Part shown: piece after piece, positions 22,074 through 34,562 of the stretch
Layout of the letters: the number at the start of each line of letters is the position of its first letter
Position numbering within the stretch: position 1 is the first letter of the stretch
DNA from: Theocolax elegans
Taxonomy: Eukaryota; Arthropoda; Insecta; Hymenoptera; Cerocephalidae
Length of the DNA stretch: 64,000 bases
Direction: 5' to 3'
NCBI GenBank assembly: GCA_026168455.1
Contig: CM047426.1
Span: forward strand, 27,711,058 to 27,775,057
The notes under the pieces: generated by a model
The model's database searches: none
Told to the model about the DNA's origin: nothing
What the model saw: the letters and a program-made list of their open reading frames with translations, nothing else
Made by a program: the position numbers and the translations under genes

Positions 22074-22938
22074 AGACTGTGACGAGTGACGATAGCGCGA
22101 GCCACTCGTCATGGTTCTCCGTCGCGAGGCCCGTACGGCCGTCGGGTAAGACCGCGCGTAATACGGAAGGGAGGGGGAACGAGAGAGAATCGAGGAGAGA
22201 TATTCTCGTGTGAGCCGCCGAGCCGGAAGGTCCTGGAAGGTACTCGAGAGACGCCGCCGACGACTGTACGATACTACGTAGAGGAGGCGAGGGGACCTGC
22301 GTCGAAGACAAGCCAGGTTAGAGTTTTTCTCTCTCGACGAAGATACGTGCCCCGGCAATTCACGCGTGCTCTCTTCGTGCCATGATCTTGCGTCCGGGTT
22401 ATGACCCCCCGCGAGTGCGTTTAGGCCGCCCAAACGATCGTGCCACTTCGTGCGTCCGCGATCTAATTATTTTATTGTATTTTTGAGCAGTGAATAAATC
22501 TGAATTTCATTTTATCTTTTGATTCGTGTTATTTCGTTATCCCGTATTCACCCAGGAATCCCGATCCTTAGTTCGATAAGCAGACGAGCCCGCGGTACTC
22601 GTCTGCCAATCCTGATTCGTACTTCCGGAAGTGGGCTCTTTCTGGAGCCCACATCAACGTACACGGTAGCTGTTGAGGTATCGACGAGCCGTTGACGGAG
22701 TGCACGAGAGGTCCGATCGCGCGCGAAGGTAAGTTCGTCACGCGCGATCTCAGAGTTACCCCTACTCACGTTATCTCCGCGCATTATCCCACAAAACCCG
22801 ACACGCACCGTTACATGGCGCCCAACGTGGGCCGATCGCGCGCGAAGGTAAGTTCGTCACGCGCGATCTCAGAGTTACCCCTACTCACGTTATCTCCGCG
22901 CATTATCCCACAAAACCCGACACGCACCGTTACAAGAC
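22074..22938. mobile_element. Near-solo LTR with residual primer site
   Basis: An LTR at 22078-22815 (starts TGTGACGAG, ends CGTTACA) is followed at 22816-22831 by TGGCGCCCAACGTGGG, a tRNA-Lys-type primer site. Next comes a 103-bp repeat of the LTR end (22832-22934). AGAC flanks both sides (22074-22077, 22935-22938). The uninterrupted sequence is preserved in the opposite arm of the foldback near 27710, so this is an insertion followed by a large internal deletion between CCGATCGCGCG microhomologies. GC-rich composition contrasts with its surroundings. Confidence 0.8.
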
Positions 22939-23851
22939 ATTAAATATTAACTGTAAATTTTAAACTATATGAATTCCTATAAAGCTTAAATTTATATTTT
23001 AATAATTATAAATGTTAATGAAAAATTAACTTACCAAAAATAGTAAAGTGCATATACTTACTAAATTGTAGTATTTAGTAACAACTTATGAAAATTTTGG
23101 AATATTTTAAACGGATCTAAATACAACTTCACCTCCTAAAATTAATTTATTTAATGACGAAGGATCATCGCCAAAAGTTCTATGACATTAATAATTTGTA
23201 CTTTTAGAGTAATAAAACTTTATTCTTTAATAAATAAATTTTTTTATTAATTTTTATTAATTTTATAGAACTACTTATATAATTTTAGTGGCATATAAAT
23301 AAAAACTTGTTTCTTCCATTTCTCCCGTAATCCGTCATTTGCATCCTTTTCTATAAATATACATAATCTACTCATTTATATATCCATACAATTTTGAAAT
23401 ATTAATTTAAAAAATATTTAAATTAAATGCTCCTAAATTAATAGTTTTTAAAATCTATTCAAATGTAATTCGTATTTTATATTGCCACTGTTAAAATTTG
23501 AATTTTCTTTTGCCTATACTGTTTATAATAGAATTATCTTAAAAATGCAATAATTAATATATTTAATTTTTAACCCATTGTATATATCATATGGATATTT
23601 GGAAAAGTGTGTGTGATACTTGATTGATATTTATTTAATCTTTAAACAATTTTGCATCTGTATTTAAAGCATTACATTGCATTTTAGATCCGTTATTATT
23701 ATTGAGTATACGTTTAAAAATTTTATGAGTTTAATCAAGAATTAGTAAACTAATACACATTCTTTCAAGTTATGTTCACAACTTTTTTTTGTGCACGGAA
23801 AAAATACATATATTATGAATTCTTGAAAAAACAATTTTAAAATATATATAT

Positions 23852-25018
23852 ATTATATAAATCTTCCGCCGCACGCATACACACCCACATACATACATAC
23901 ATATATACATATGGGCTATTTCACGTCAAGTGGTACGATGAAAATTTTAAATCACTCCAAATTTTGTGAACAGACTGGAAATATCTTCCAGAAGATAGAA
24001 AAAAAATTTTAGGTGTTAAAAATTATTTGCCTAAGAGTTATTCCACCATGATAAATGGAAATTTTTCAATTTTTTAGAAAAATTACTATTTTCAAAGCGA
24101 TTTATCTCAAAATCTATTGGTTTTTTTGAAAAAACAATACAAACAATTTTTGTTCAAAATAATCTTTAAAACTTATCTACCTGGGTTACAATTCTTAATT
24201 TTAAAATCTCGAAGAGATAGAACGCCCGGAAATATTGAATATCAAAAAAAGGCGACCACGCCACAATCGATTTTGATCTAACACCGCTCAAAGGATCACA
24301 TTTTTTGAGAGCTTTCGAATGGCGGTGGTTAGATTATTGGCCAAGACCGCTGTTGTAGGTTATGCCCTAAAATACATAAAAATTAGTGATTTTATTAGGT
24401 TTATGGGGTATAACCTACAACAGCGGTCTTGGCCAATAATCTAACCGCTGTTGTAGGTTATACCCCATAAACCTAATAAAATCACTAATTTTTATGTATT
24501 TTAGGGCATAACCTACAACAGCGGTCTTGGCCAATAATCTAACCACCGCCATTCGAAAGCTCTCAAAAAATGTGATCCTTTGAGCGGTGTTAGATCAAAA
24601 TCGATTGTGGCGTGGTCGCCTTTTTTGATATTCAATATTTCCGGGCGTTCTATCTCTTCGAGATTTTAAAATTAAGAATTGTAACCCAGGTAGATAAGTT
24701 TTAAAGATTATTTTGAACAAAAATTGTTTGTATTGTTTTTTCAAAAAAACCAATAGATTTTGAGATAAATCGCTTTGAAAATAGTAATTTTTCTAAAAAA
24801 TTGAAAAATTTCCATTTATCATGGTGGAATAACTCTTAGGCAAATAATTTTTAACACCTAAAATTTTTTTTCTATCTTCTGGAAGATATTTCCAGTCTGT
24901 TCACAAAATTTGGAGTGATTTAAAATTTTCATCGTACCACTTGACGTGAAATAGCCCATATGTATATATGTATGTATGTATGTGGGTGTGTATGCGTGCG
25001 GCGGAAGATTTATATAAT
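23852..25018. repeat. Central palindrome, first copy (1167 bp)
   Basis: The sequence from 23852 reads as the reverse complement of the sequence ending at 25018, with its centre at about 24435. The terminal parts carry CATACATACA type repeats and the GGGCTATTTCACGTCAAG block on both sides. Inner text holding AACCTACAACAGCGG occurs several times, both inverted and direct. Arms match almost perfectly. Confidence 0.8.
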
Positions 25019-25635
25019 AAATAAATTTTTTTTATAATTTTTATTAATTTTATAGAACTACTTATATAATTTTAGTGGCATATAAATAAAAACTTGTTTC
25101 TTCCATTTCTCCCGTAATCCGTCATTTGCATCCTTTTCTATAAATATACATAATCTACTCATTTATATATCCATACAATTTTGAAATATTAATTTAAAAA
25201 ATATTTAAATTAAATGCTCCTAAATTAATAGTTTTTAAAATCTATTCAAATGTAATTCGTATTTTATATTGCCACTGTTAAAATTTGAATTTTCTTTTGC
25301 CTATACTGTTTATAATAGAATTATCTTAAAAATGCAATAATTAATATATTTAATTTTTAACCCATTGTATATATCATATGGATATTTGGAAAAGTGTGTG
25401 TGATACTTGATTGATATTTATTTAATCTTTAAACAATTTTGCATCTGTATTTAAAGCATTACATTGCATTTTAGATCCGTTATTATTATTGAGTATACGT
25501 TTAAAATTTTATGAGTTTAATCAAGAATTAGTAAACTAATACACATTCTTTCAAGTTATGTTCACAACTTTTTTTTGTGCACGGAAAAAATACATATATT
25601 ATGAATTCTTGAAAAAACAATTTTAAAATATATAT
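25019..25635. repeat. Direct copy of left-arm segment (tandem duplication)
   Basis: This segment repeats about 23240-23851 with very few changes (offset 1787 bp, for example TCCTTTTCTA at 23344 and 25131). With the palindrome that follows it forms a tandem duplicate of the preceding block. Confidence 0.75.
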
Positions 25636-26802
25636 ATTATATAAATCTTCCGCCGCACGCATACACACCCACATACATACATACATATATACATATGGGC
25701 TATTTCACGTCAAGTGGTACGATGAAAATTTTAAATCACTCCAAATTTTGTGAACAGACTGGAAATATCTTCCAGAAGATAGAAAAAAAATTTTAGGTGT
25801 TAAAATTATTTGCCTAAGAGTTATTCCACCATGATAAATGGAAATTTTTTCAATTTTTTAGAAAAATTACTATTTTCAAAGCGATTTATCTCAAAATCTA
25901 TTGGTTTTTTTGAAAAAACAATACAAACAATTTTTGTTCAAAATAATCTTTAAAACTTATCTACCTGGGTTACAATTCTTAATTTTAAAATCTCGAAGAG
26001 ATAGAACGCCCGGAAATATTGAATATCAAAAAAGGCGACCACGCCACAATCGATTTTGATCTAACACCGCTCAAAGGATCACATTTTTTGAGAGCTTTCG
26101 AATGGCGGTGGTTAGATTATTGGCCAAGACCGCTGTTGTAGGTTATGCCCTAAAATACATAAAAATTAGTGATTTTATTAGGTTTATGGGGTATAACCTA
26201 CAACAGCGGTCTTGGCCAATAATCTAACCGCTGTTGTAGGTTATACCCCATAAACCTAATAAAATCACTAATTTTTATGTATTTTAGGGCATAACCTACA
26301 ACAGCGGTCTTGGCCAATAATCTAACCACCGCCATTCGAAAGCTCTCAAAAAATGTGATCCTTTGAGCGGTGTTAGATCAAAATCGATTGTGGCGTGGTC
26401 GCCTTTTTTTGATATTCAATATTTCCGGGCGTTCTATCTCTTCGAGATTTTAAAATTAAGAATTGTAACCCAGGTAGATAAGTTTTAAAGATTATTTTGA
26501 ACAAAAATTGTTTGTATTGTTTTTTCAAAAAAACCAATAGATTTTGAGATAAATCGCTTTGAAAATAGTAATTTTTCTAAAAAATTGAAAAATTTCCATT
26601 TATCATGGTGGAATAACTCTTAGGCAAATAATTTTTAACACCTAAAATTTTTTTTCTATCTTCTGGAAGATATTTCCAGTCTGTTCACAAAATTTGGAGT
26701 GATTTAAAATTTTCATCGTACCACTTGACGTGAAATAGCCCATATGTATATATGTATGTATGTATGTGGGTGTGTATGCGTGCGGCGGAAGATTTATATA
26801 AT
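25636..26802. repeat. Central palindrome, second copy
   Basis: Almost identical to 23852-25018. On its right side the inverted similarity continues through 26803-28014, completing the large foldback. Confidence 0.8.
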
Positions 26803-28016
26803 ATATATATTTTAAAATTGTTTTTTCAAGAATTCATAATATATGTATTTTTTCCGTGCACAAAAAAAGTTGTGAACATAACTTGAAAGAATGTGTATTA
26901 GTTTACTAATTCTTGATTAAACTCATAAAATTTTTAAACGTATACTCAATAATAATAACGGATCTAAAATGCAATGTAATGCTTTAAATACAGATGCAAA
27001 ATTGTTTAAAGATTAAATAAATATCAATCAAGTATAACATACACTTTTCCAAATATCCATATGATATATACAATGGGTTAAAAATTAAATATATTAATTA
27101 TTGCATTTTTAAGATAATTCTATTATAAACAGTATAGGCAAAAGAAAATTCAAATTTTAACAGTGGCAATATAAAATACGAATTACATTTGAATAGTTTT
27201 TAAAAACTATTAATTTAGGAGCATTTAATTTAAATATTTTTTAAATTAATATTTCAAAATTGTATGGATATATAAATGAGTAGATTATGTATATTTATAG
27301 AAAAGGGTGCAAATGACGGATTACGGGAGAAATGGAAGAAACAAGTTTTTATTTATATGCCACTAAAATTATATAAGTAGTTCTATAAAATTAATAAAAA
27401 TTAATAAAAAAATTTATTTATTAAAGAATAAAGTTTTATTACTCTAAAAGTACAAAATATCAATGTCATAGAACTTTTGGCGATGATCCTTCGACATTAA
27501 ATAAATTAATTTTAGGAGGTGAAGTTGTATTTAGATCCGTTTAAAATATTCCAAAATTTTCATAAGTTGTTACTAAATACTACAATTTAGTAAGTATATG
27601 CACTTTACTATTTTTGGTAAGTTAATTTTTCATTAACATTTATAATTATTAAAATATAAATTTAAGCTTTATAGGAATTCATATAGTTTAAAATTTACAG
27701 TTAACATTTAATGTCTCTATTTTTTTTATTATTATTATTCTGATTTCATTATACTAAATTTTGGTAAAAACTTTTATTTATAAATTGTAATCGTATTTAA
27801 AAAAAAATTAAATTTTTGGTATAAAACCCAATGCATTATAACAATACCTCCAAGGTGTTGTGTGAATCGGTTTAATTTCTAAGGTGTCCATGGTAGTGAA
27901 AAAATAATACAATTTAAAACATTATTTTAAATAAATTTATTACGAAAAACCTTTTTCGAAATTAAAAATAGGGGGTTGGCGCGAGAAGCGCGCAGGGGGG
28001 CGAAGCCCCCCTAGTA

Positions 28017-28470
28017 TATATATATATATATGGTAATGAACAATTATCTTACCAAAAATAGTAAAGTGCATATACTTAATTGTAGTATTTAGTAAAAACC
28101 TATTAAAATTTTAGATTATTTTAAACGGATCTAAATAGAACTTTACCTCCTAAAATTAATTTATTTAAGTCATTGCCAAGAGTTCTATATGTCATTAATA
28201 TTTTGTACTTTTCGAGTAATAAAACTTTCTTCTTAATTAAATTAATTTTTGTATTAGTTTTAAAGAATTATTTATAACATTTTAGCGGTATATAAATAAA
28301 AACCTGTTTCTTCCATTTCTCCCGTAATTCGTAATTTGCACCCTCTTTCAAAATTTTCGTTTTAATCCATAATTATATCCAATTTATTTTTACTATGCAG
28401 AGCCCAAATATTTATTTTGATTATTATAAACAAATTCATTTCTTAAATATCCTTCTGTTTCTAATAAATA
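28017..28470. repeat. Older diverged copy of the foldback arm, left part
   Basis: From about 28030 the text follows the arm seen at 22990-23350 (TTACCAAAAATAGTAAAGTGCATATACTTA, AAACGGATCTAAATA, TTCTTCCATTTCTCCCGTAAT) with many substitutions and small gaps. It breaks off before the CR1-like tail. The continuation is at 33120-33594. Confidence 0.65.
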
Positions 28471-28647
28471 CATACTTTTTATTTATTTATTTATTTATGA
28501 AAATTAACGGGCTTAAAGCCCTTATACAAAAATAAACACAATATTAAGTAGGTAGGCGCACGCAAATACATCGTGATTTAAAATATAAAATAAAATAAAC
28601 ATAATAATTATTAACTCAATAAATGATATGCAAATAATAAGATTCCA

Positions 28648-31500
28648 TTAATAAAAAGTATATAGAAAAGACCTTGTAGAACTCTTAAATTGGCCAATCG
28701 GTAACCCAACTAAACTTGCTGGAAGTGAATTCCACAATCTACGGAGACGAAACATTGCCGAATTAAATGTGTAATTTCTAACAGTTTTATGCTCAACCAA
28801 TATGCGTGGATTTCTTAGCATATATGGTACATCGCGATGACAAATTAAGTTAGATAAATTCTCACAAATAATAACACCATTGAGCAATTTATACGCTAAG
28901 AGAGCCAAATTATAATTATGAATGGAGGTGATGGATGGCAGGGAAAAGTCCACAGTAATAGCTGCAAAATCATGCTCATCAAAAGACATAGGCTTGCCAC
29001 TGTTGTAACTAATGTAACGTAAAAATTTATGCTGAATAGATTCAAGCTTTAAGCATTTTTCTCTTGTATAGGGTGACCACACTTGCGAACAATATAGAAG
29101 ATGAGGTACCACTAATGCCTTATACAGATAAATAATCGTAGGGACAGAGGTAAAATCACGGGTAGAGCGCTTTAAAAAACCCAAAGATTTAGAAGCCTTA
29201 GACAAAGTATAATCAAGATGCGAATTGAAGGTAAAAGTACGATCAAATATTACCCCTAAATCTTTTATCACATCACACTTCGATAAAACCACACTACACG
29301 CCGCATAATCGAACAACAATGGACTTTTATTTCTCGTGAAAGATACTGCACAACATTTTTTAACATTCAAGCACAGTCCATTATCAAGCGACCACATTAC
29401 AAGGCGCTGTAGATCAGTCTGCAAAAGCACCGAATCACTGAGATCTCCAATCCGTCGAAATATCTTTACATCATCCGCATAAATCAATATATCCGAATGC
29501 TTAATATACGTTACAATATCATTTATGTACATTATAAAAAGTATAGGTCCAAGATGAGAACCCTGAGGTACACCTGAAGTAATCACGACCGGGCGAGAGT
29601 GAATATTACCAACTCTAACAATTTGATATCTATTTGACAAATAAGACCTAATAAAAGAATGTGCTGAGCCCACAATACCAAATCTAAATAGCTTGTCAAG
29701 CAGCCTTTCATGATTTACCACGTCAAAAGCCTTTGAAAAATCCGTGTAAATAGTATCAACCTGCACAGACTCCTCAAAAGATCCCGTAATAAATTCGGAA
29801 AATTGCAATAAATTCGTCAGTGTAGATCTACCTTTCACAAAACCATGTTGCTGCGTCGATATTTTAGTTTTTATAAAATTTGAAATAATTTCTGCAATAA
29901 CAGCATCCAAAAGTTTGGGTAAGGAACTAATAATTGAGATAGGCCTATAGTTTGAAACAACATGCCTATCCCCCTGTTTTAAAATCGGATGAATGAATGA
30001 AATTTTCCATTTGTTCGGAAAATAACCCATAAAAAGAACCCTATTAAATAATTGTAAAATTGGATCAACCAGAGCAGACCAGCATTTATTTAAAACATAT
30101 GATGGTAAACCATCCGGACCACAATTAGTTGAAACTTTAAACTTTTGAAATGTTGAGCATAACAAATCCTTATCAATATGAAATAAATCAATTTTATCAG
30201 TAGTAGTCTCAACATCATCAATCAATAACCCCGGCAACCTGCTATTAGTATATACCGACTCAAAATAAGACGCAAACAAATTTACTGAATCATATTCATT
30301 GCACGCTTTGACATTATCATATAATAAATTCCGAGGTATATTGCCCTCCTTCTGAAGAGATTTAATATGTGACCAAAACTTATTAAGATTATTGTTAACT
30401 TTAAGTTGAAGGGACGCAATATACTCGGAGTACAATGACTTAGACACACGCAAACACTTCGCACGCAACTTCTTGAATTCGATGTGGTGTTCCAACAAAC
30501 CCGTTCGTTTCCAGTACTTATGAGATATTTTCTTCTCCTTCAACAAGTTCTTCAAATAAGAGTTATACCACTTTGGGAAAGAGTCTACTACTTGAACCCT
30601 TTTAGGTATAAACCTCGACATCATTGACTGTAGAACCTCATAGAAATTATCCAACGATAAATCCAAATCATCGCCATCAAGCAGCAAATTCCAATCCATA
30701 TCCAACAAAAGTGAATTCATAGAATTATAGTCAACATTCTCATAATCCCAATACGTTGAACGAGGTGAAAAACTTAGATCACAGTCACTATTGAAAGCAA
30801 ACATAACTGGTATATGATGAACATCAGTTTCTATAAGCTTGTCCTCGAGGTCGACTATCTTTAGAGAATTAGGTGGACCAAATAAGAGATCCAAAGAGTA
30901 TGACTTTCCTATAAGATTAGGGTAAAACTGGCCTAAATTGTATTCTGATAAATTCGTACAAAGGATATCTGCACTTAATCGATGATTAGGGTCAACATAG
31001 TCAGTAAAAGAAAAAGATAAAGGATCAGTAGACCAAGAGATGTTCGGCAAGTTAAAGTCACCAAACAGCAATAAACTGCAATCAACATTTGAGTCCATAA
31101 TTGAACCAATGGAGTTACAACATTCAGTATACAATTCAGACCGAGAATTCGGTGCAAAGTAAACCACTCCAACAATCAATTTCAATTTTGATATCTTAAC
31201 AAACACTTGCTCAAATCCAAGAGAAAGATGAAAATGAATAGCCTCTACATCACTTCGTATTGCCAATAAAACACCGCCACCTCGAGAACTACCAACATTA
31301 AGCATACTCCTGTCACATCGAAAAATAACATAATTAAAAAGCTGTAATTCCGAGGATACTATATCAGGATGCAACCAAGACTCCGTAAAAATCAAGCAAT
31401 CAGGCATGACTGACATCAAAGATAAATTGTCACGTAAAGATGAGATCTTATTAACAAGTGAATGAGCATTTGCATAATAAAAGATAAATTCATACCCCTT
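28648..31500 (-). CDS. CR1-like ORF2: endonuclease-reverse transcriptase
   Basis: One frame is open for about 950 codons. Endonuclease: NAHSLVNK at the start, FTESWL with the catalytic Glu, GDFNLPNISWS, SYSLDLLF and a VHHIPV block with the terminal catalytic His. RT: GPDGLPSYVLNKCW, HPILKQGDRHVVSNYRPIS, QHGFVKGRSTL, FSKAFDVVNHERLL, SGVPQGSHLGPILF, and LIYADDVKIF, the catalytic Asp pair. The C-terminus contains the usual WNSLPASLV end of the clade. There is no stop, so the enzyme may be intact. The frame is already open within the end of ORF1 and its first ATG (31416) lies inside the endonuclease, so translation probably depends on ORF1 by reinitiation or frameshift. Confidence 0.85.
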   Translation of the reverse strand, partial: KGYEFIFYYANAHSLVNKISSLRDNLSLMSVMPDCLIFTESWLHPDIVSSELQLFNYVIFRCDRSMLNVGSSRGGGVLLAIRSDVEAIHFHLSLGFEQVFVKISKLKLIVGVVYFAPNSRSELYTECCNSIGSIMDSNVDCSLLLFGDFNLPNISWSTDPLSFSFTDYVDPNHRLSADILCTNLSEYNLGQFYPNLIGKSYSLDLLFGPPNSLKIVDLEDKLIETDVHHIPVMFAFNSDCDLSFSPRSTYWDYENVDYNSMNSLLLDMDWNLLLDGDDLDLSLDNFYEVLQSMMSRFIPKRVQVVDSFPKWYNSYLKNLLKEKKISHKYWKRTGLLEHHIEFKKLRAKCLRVSKSLYSEYIASLQLKVNNNLNKFWSHIKSLQKEGNIPRNLLYDNVKACNEYDSVNLFASYFESVYTNSRLPGLLIDDVETTTDKIDLFHIDKDLLCSTFQKFKVSTNCGPDGLPSYVLNKCWSALVDPILQLFNRVLFMGYFPNKWKISFIHPILKQGDRHVVSNYRPISIISSLPKLLDAVIAEIISNFIKTKISTQQHGFVKGRSTLTNLLQFSEFITGSFEESVQVDTIYTDFSKAFDVVNHERLLDKLFRFGIVGSAHSFIRSYLSNRYQIVRVGNIHSRPVVITSGVPQGSHLGPILFIMYINDIVTYIKHSDILIYADDVKIFRRIGDLSDSVLLQTDLQRLVMWSLDNGLCLNVKKCCAVSFTRNKSPLLFDYAACSVVLSKCDVIKDLGVIFDRTFTFNSHLDYTLSKASKSLGFLKRSTRDFTSVPTIIYLYKALVVPHLLYCSQVWSPYTREKCLKLESIQHKFLRYISYNSGKPMSFDEHDFAAITVDFSLPSITSIHNYNLALLAYKLLNGVIICENLSNLICHRDVPYMLRNPRILVEHKTVRNYTFNSAMFRLRRLWNSLPASLVGLPIGQFKSSTRSFLYTFY

Positions 31501-31505
31501 ACGTT

Positions 31506-32761
31506 TTAACCGTTTTTTGGAACTGCTCGAGATGATGAAGAATTAATATTACGCTTTTTCTGTGGTACTGATTTGCCTCTAAAATCCACTATCGTCGGAA
31601 TATTTTTTATATATCTGACAGCTTTGAGATTATCAGGATGCATACTATTATGTTGATCAACCTCATGTTTCAATTTTTTAAATAAATCTCGTTGGGATTT
31701 AGTATGGTCCCTGGATACTGAAACACCATCCTTAAAAACTTTATAATTAGAGACAGCCAGGTACGCATCATTGGGCGAACTCAATCTCACCAACAACGGA
31801 GCCAACGCAGAAGCACTAGATAAACCTAATCTACGCACTGATAGTCCATCAAGCGACAATCCATCTATTTGACTAAGCATAGTTGTAACCTTATCAAGAT
31901 CGCTATAGTCAGAATCAACAGCAACGTTGTATAATATAATATTACTTGCACGAACAATACGTTCTTGGACTTCAGCAACAACTTCTTCTTGACAGCTACC
32001 AAGTGCACCAGCATTCAAATTGGCTAAACATTCCGGTGAATTTAAAACTGTGACACTCTCCTCCAAATGCTCTACTCTATTAGTTAAATTAGACACTTTA
32101 GAATTTAAATCTCTAATATCACTAGTATAAGTCAATAAATTATTCTCAAGAGTTGACAAACTACCTTGAATAGCGCTTAAAGATTTATTCGTCTCAGTTA
32201 AATCTCTCAGCACCTGAGACAAAGATGAACTCAAAATCTGCGATACAGGCTGCTGAAGCTGAAGTGCATTAAGGGCAACTAAAGCTGGATGATTCGTATC
32301 AAGTGAAACCATGATTGGCGCAGGGGTACTTGCCCTTGATGCATAAGCAGAATCCATACCCTCATCAATTAAATCAGATTCAGTTTCTTGTTCATCACCC
32401 AATAAAATAGAATTCTTGTCACGTTGCATATCAGAGTTATCCATTGAGAGATTAAGATTACCACAACATTTAACAAATCTCCCATTAGGAAGTATTTTAG
32501 GCGAGCACTGCAACTTTTATGTGCCATTGATCCGCAGCCCGAGCACACCAAGGCATCAACAATACCCTCCTCCGACAGTGGACCCTTATTTGGGCATAAT
32601 AAACAATAAACTTTCTTAGTGGATTTAGTCATCATCTGATTTGCCTTGAAAGTCGAAGTGCTGATATTTGAAGACGATGTACTTTTCTTTCCAGGAGCTT
32701 TTTGAACAATATCTCCTATATCCTTCTTGCTTCTCCCAGACTGAGTTGATGTTGTAGACAT
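31506..32761 (-). pseudogene. CR1-like ORF1 with PHD finger, frameshifted
   Basis: The N-terminal frame (from ATG 32761) is Ser/Lys-rich, then has a Cys-rich finger: YCLLCPNKG, LVCSGCGSMAHKSC, a PHD-like C4HC arrangement at residues of about 55-85. Near 32490-32510 the frame shifts and continues to 31506 with DSDLIDEGMDSAYASRAST, a coiled-coil region (LSTLENNLLTYTSDIRDLNSK and following heptads), and a C-terminal domain with FRGKSVPQKKR. It would bind element RNA as the ORF1 protein. The single frameshift disables this copy. Confidence 0.75.
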
Positions 32762-33119
32762 ATTAAAGTATTATTAGAATACTTAAAAATATAACTATAA
32801 CTACACAGTATAGATTAATAAAAATCGCTGATCACAAGTCCAAGTCAATAACAGCGCAAAGAGGTTATGCACATACACACAAACAACCAAGAACACGAGA
32901 CAATTCTCAATCGAAGCTCTTCAGGTATAATATACCAAAGTGAAGACGAAAAGAAACGGAGAAGATGTAAATAATTGTATAAATGTCCTTAATTACTAAT
33001 TTATGTTAATTTGTAATAATTAAACACAGATAAAACCACATGTGTATTAACTTATGCGCCCCCTTATATATATGTGTATTAACTTATACCGGAGAATGTT
33101 TGTTTATTTAAAATATTGT
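32762..33119 (-). other. CR1-like 5' UTR and junction
   Basis: No ORF is present. The boundary between the element's 5' end and the older foldback sequence lies in the right part of this stretch. Confidence 0.4.
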
Positions 33120-33594
33120 TTTATATAAATATACGTAATCTACTTACTTATATATCCATACTATTTTTAAATTTTGATTTGAATAATATTTAAATTAAAT
33201 ACTACTAAAATAATAATTTTCGAAAAACTTTTGAAATGTAATTCGTATTTTACATTGCCACTGTTAAAATTTGAATTTTCTTTTGCCATCACTGTTTATA
33301 ATAGAATTATCTTAAAAATGCAATAATTTATGTATTTAATTTTTAATTTATTGTATATTTCACATATAAATATTTGGAAAAGTGTATGTTATACTTGATT
33401 CATATTTATTTTATCTTCGAAAATTTGTGCATATTTTTAAAAACGTTACATTAAATTTTAGGTCTGTTTCTATTTTATGAGTTTTATCAGGAATTAGTAA
33501 ACTAATACACATTCTTTCAAGTTACATTCACAACTTTTTTTTGCGCACGGAAAAAATACATATATTATCTATTCTTGAAAAAACAAATAACAAG
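33120..33594. repeat. Older diverged copy of the foldback arm, right part
   Basis: Follows the arm text of about 23350-23850 (ATTGCCACTGTTAAAATTTGAATTTTC, CACATTCTTTCAAGTTA, CGCACGGAAAAAATACATATATTAT) with about one difference in ten. It is contiguous with 28017-28470 if the CR1-like element is removed. Confidence 0.65.
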
Positions 33595-34346
<752 letters not shown>

Positions 34347-34562
34347 ATAGATATATATATATATATATCTATATATATAAATCTTGGGAAGAAAAAAAAA
34401 TATTGGAAAAATAATTGGTTAACAACCCTTTATTATTATTATTTATTTATTTTTTTTTTATTTTATTTTTTTTTTTATTTTTTTTTTTATTTATTATTTT
34501 TTTTTTTTTATGCCTTTACTTTGTCTTGTTAGTTTACTTTGTGGTGTATTTAGTGTGATCAA
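34347..34562 (-). other. Gypsy 3' non-coding region beside ORF B
   Basis: T-rich tracts (34440-34510) and unique text follow the stop of the accessory ORF. No gene. Confidence 0.4.

Larger units (their letters stand above)
21776..28014. mobile_element. Foldback DNA element with GC-rich terminal inverted repeats
   Basis: The ends CTAGGGGGGCTTCGCCCCCC and its reverse complement lie at 21776 and 28014, each flanked by TA (21774-21775, 28015-28016). The inverted similarity extends through arms of about 1.2 kb (21776-23851 less an inserted LTR, against 26803-28014) and continues into a central palindrome. A block of about 1.79 kb (arm part plus palindrome) is duplicated in tandem. There is no transposase; every long ORF is absent. 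TA target duplications fit several superfamilies, so the family is left open. Confidence 0.75.
28475..33060 (-). mobile_element. CR1-like non-LTR retrotransposon
   Basis: The minus-strand element has ORF1 (32761-31506) with a PHD-type finger and ORF2 (31500-28648) with endonuclease and reverse transcriptase. A short 3' UTR follows and an (ATAA)n-type tail at 28475-28500. The arm-like sequence on both sides (28017-28470 and 33120 onwards) shows what it inserted into. The exact 5' end and target duplication are not clear; a doubled TGTGTATTAACTTAT at about 33041-33087 lies near the right edge. PHD-bearing ORF1 is known in the CR1 group. Confidence 0.75.

Noticed and set aside
22033..22943. Several overlapping ORFs in the GC-rich block
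   Set aside because: The block is an LTR with residual primer site. The frames lie on both strands, none has a domain, and the GC-rich composition alone keeps them open.
23852..26802. Repeated palindromes considered as a CRISPR-like array
   Set aside because: Units are over 1 kb, only two in number, and there are no short regular spacers. The setting is an arthropod transposon.
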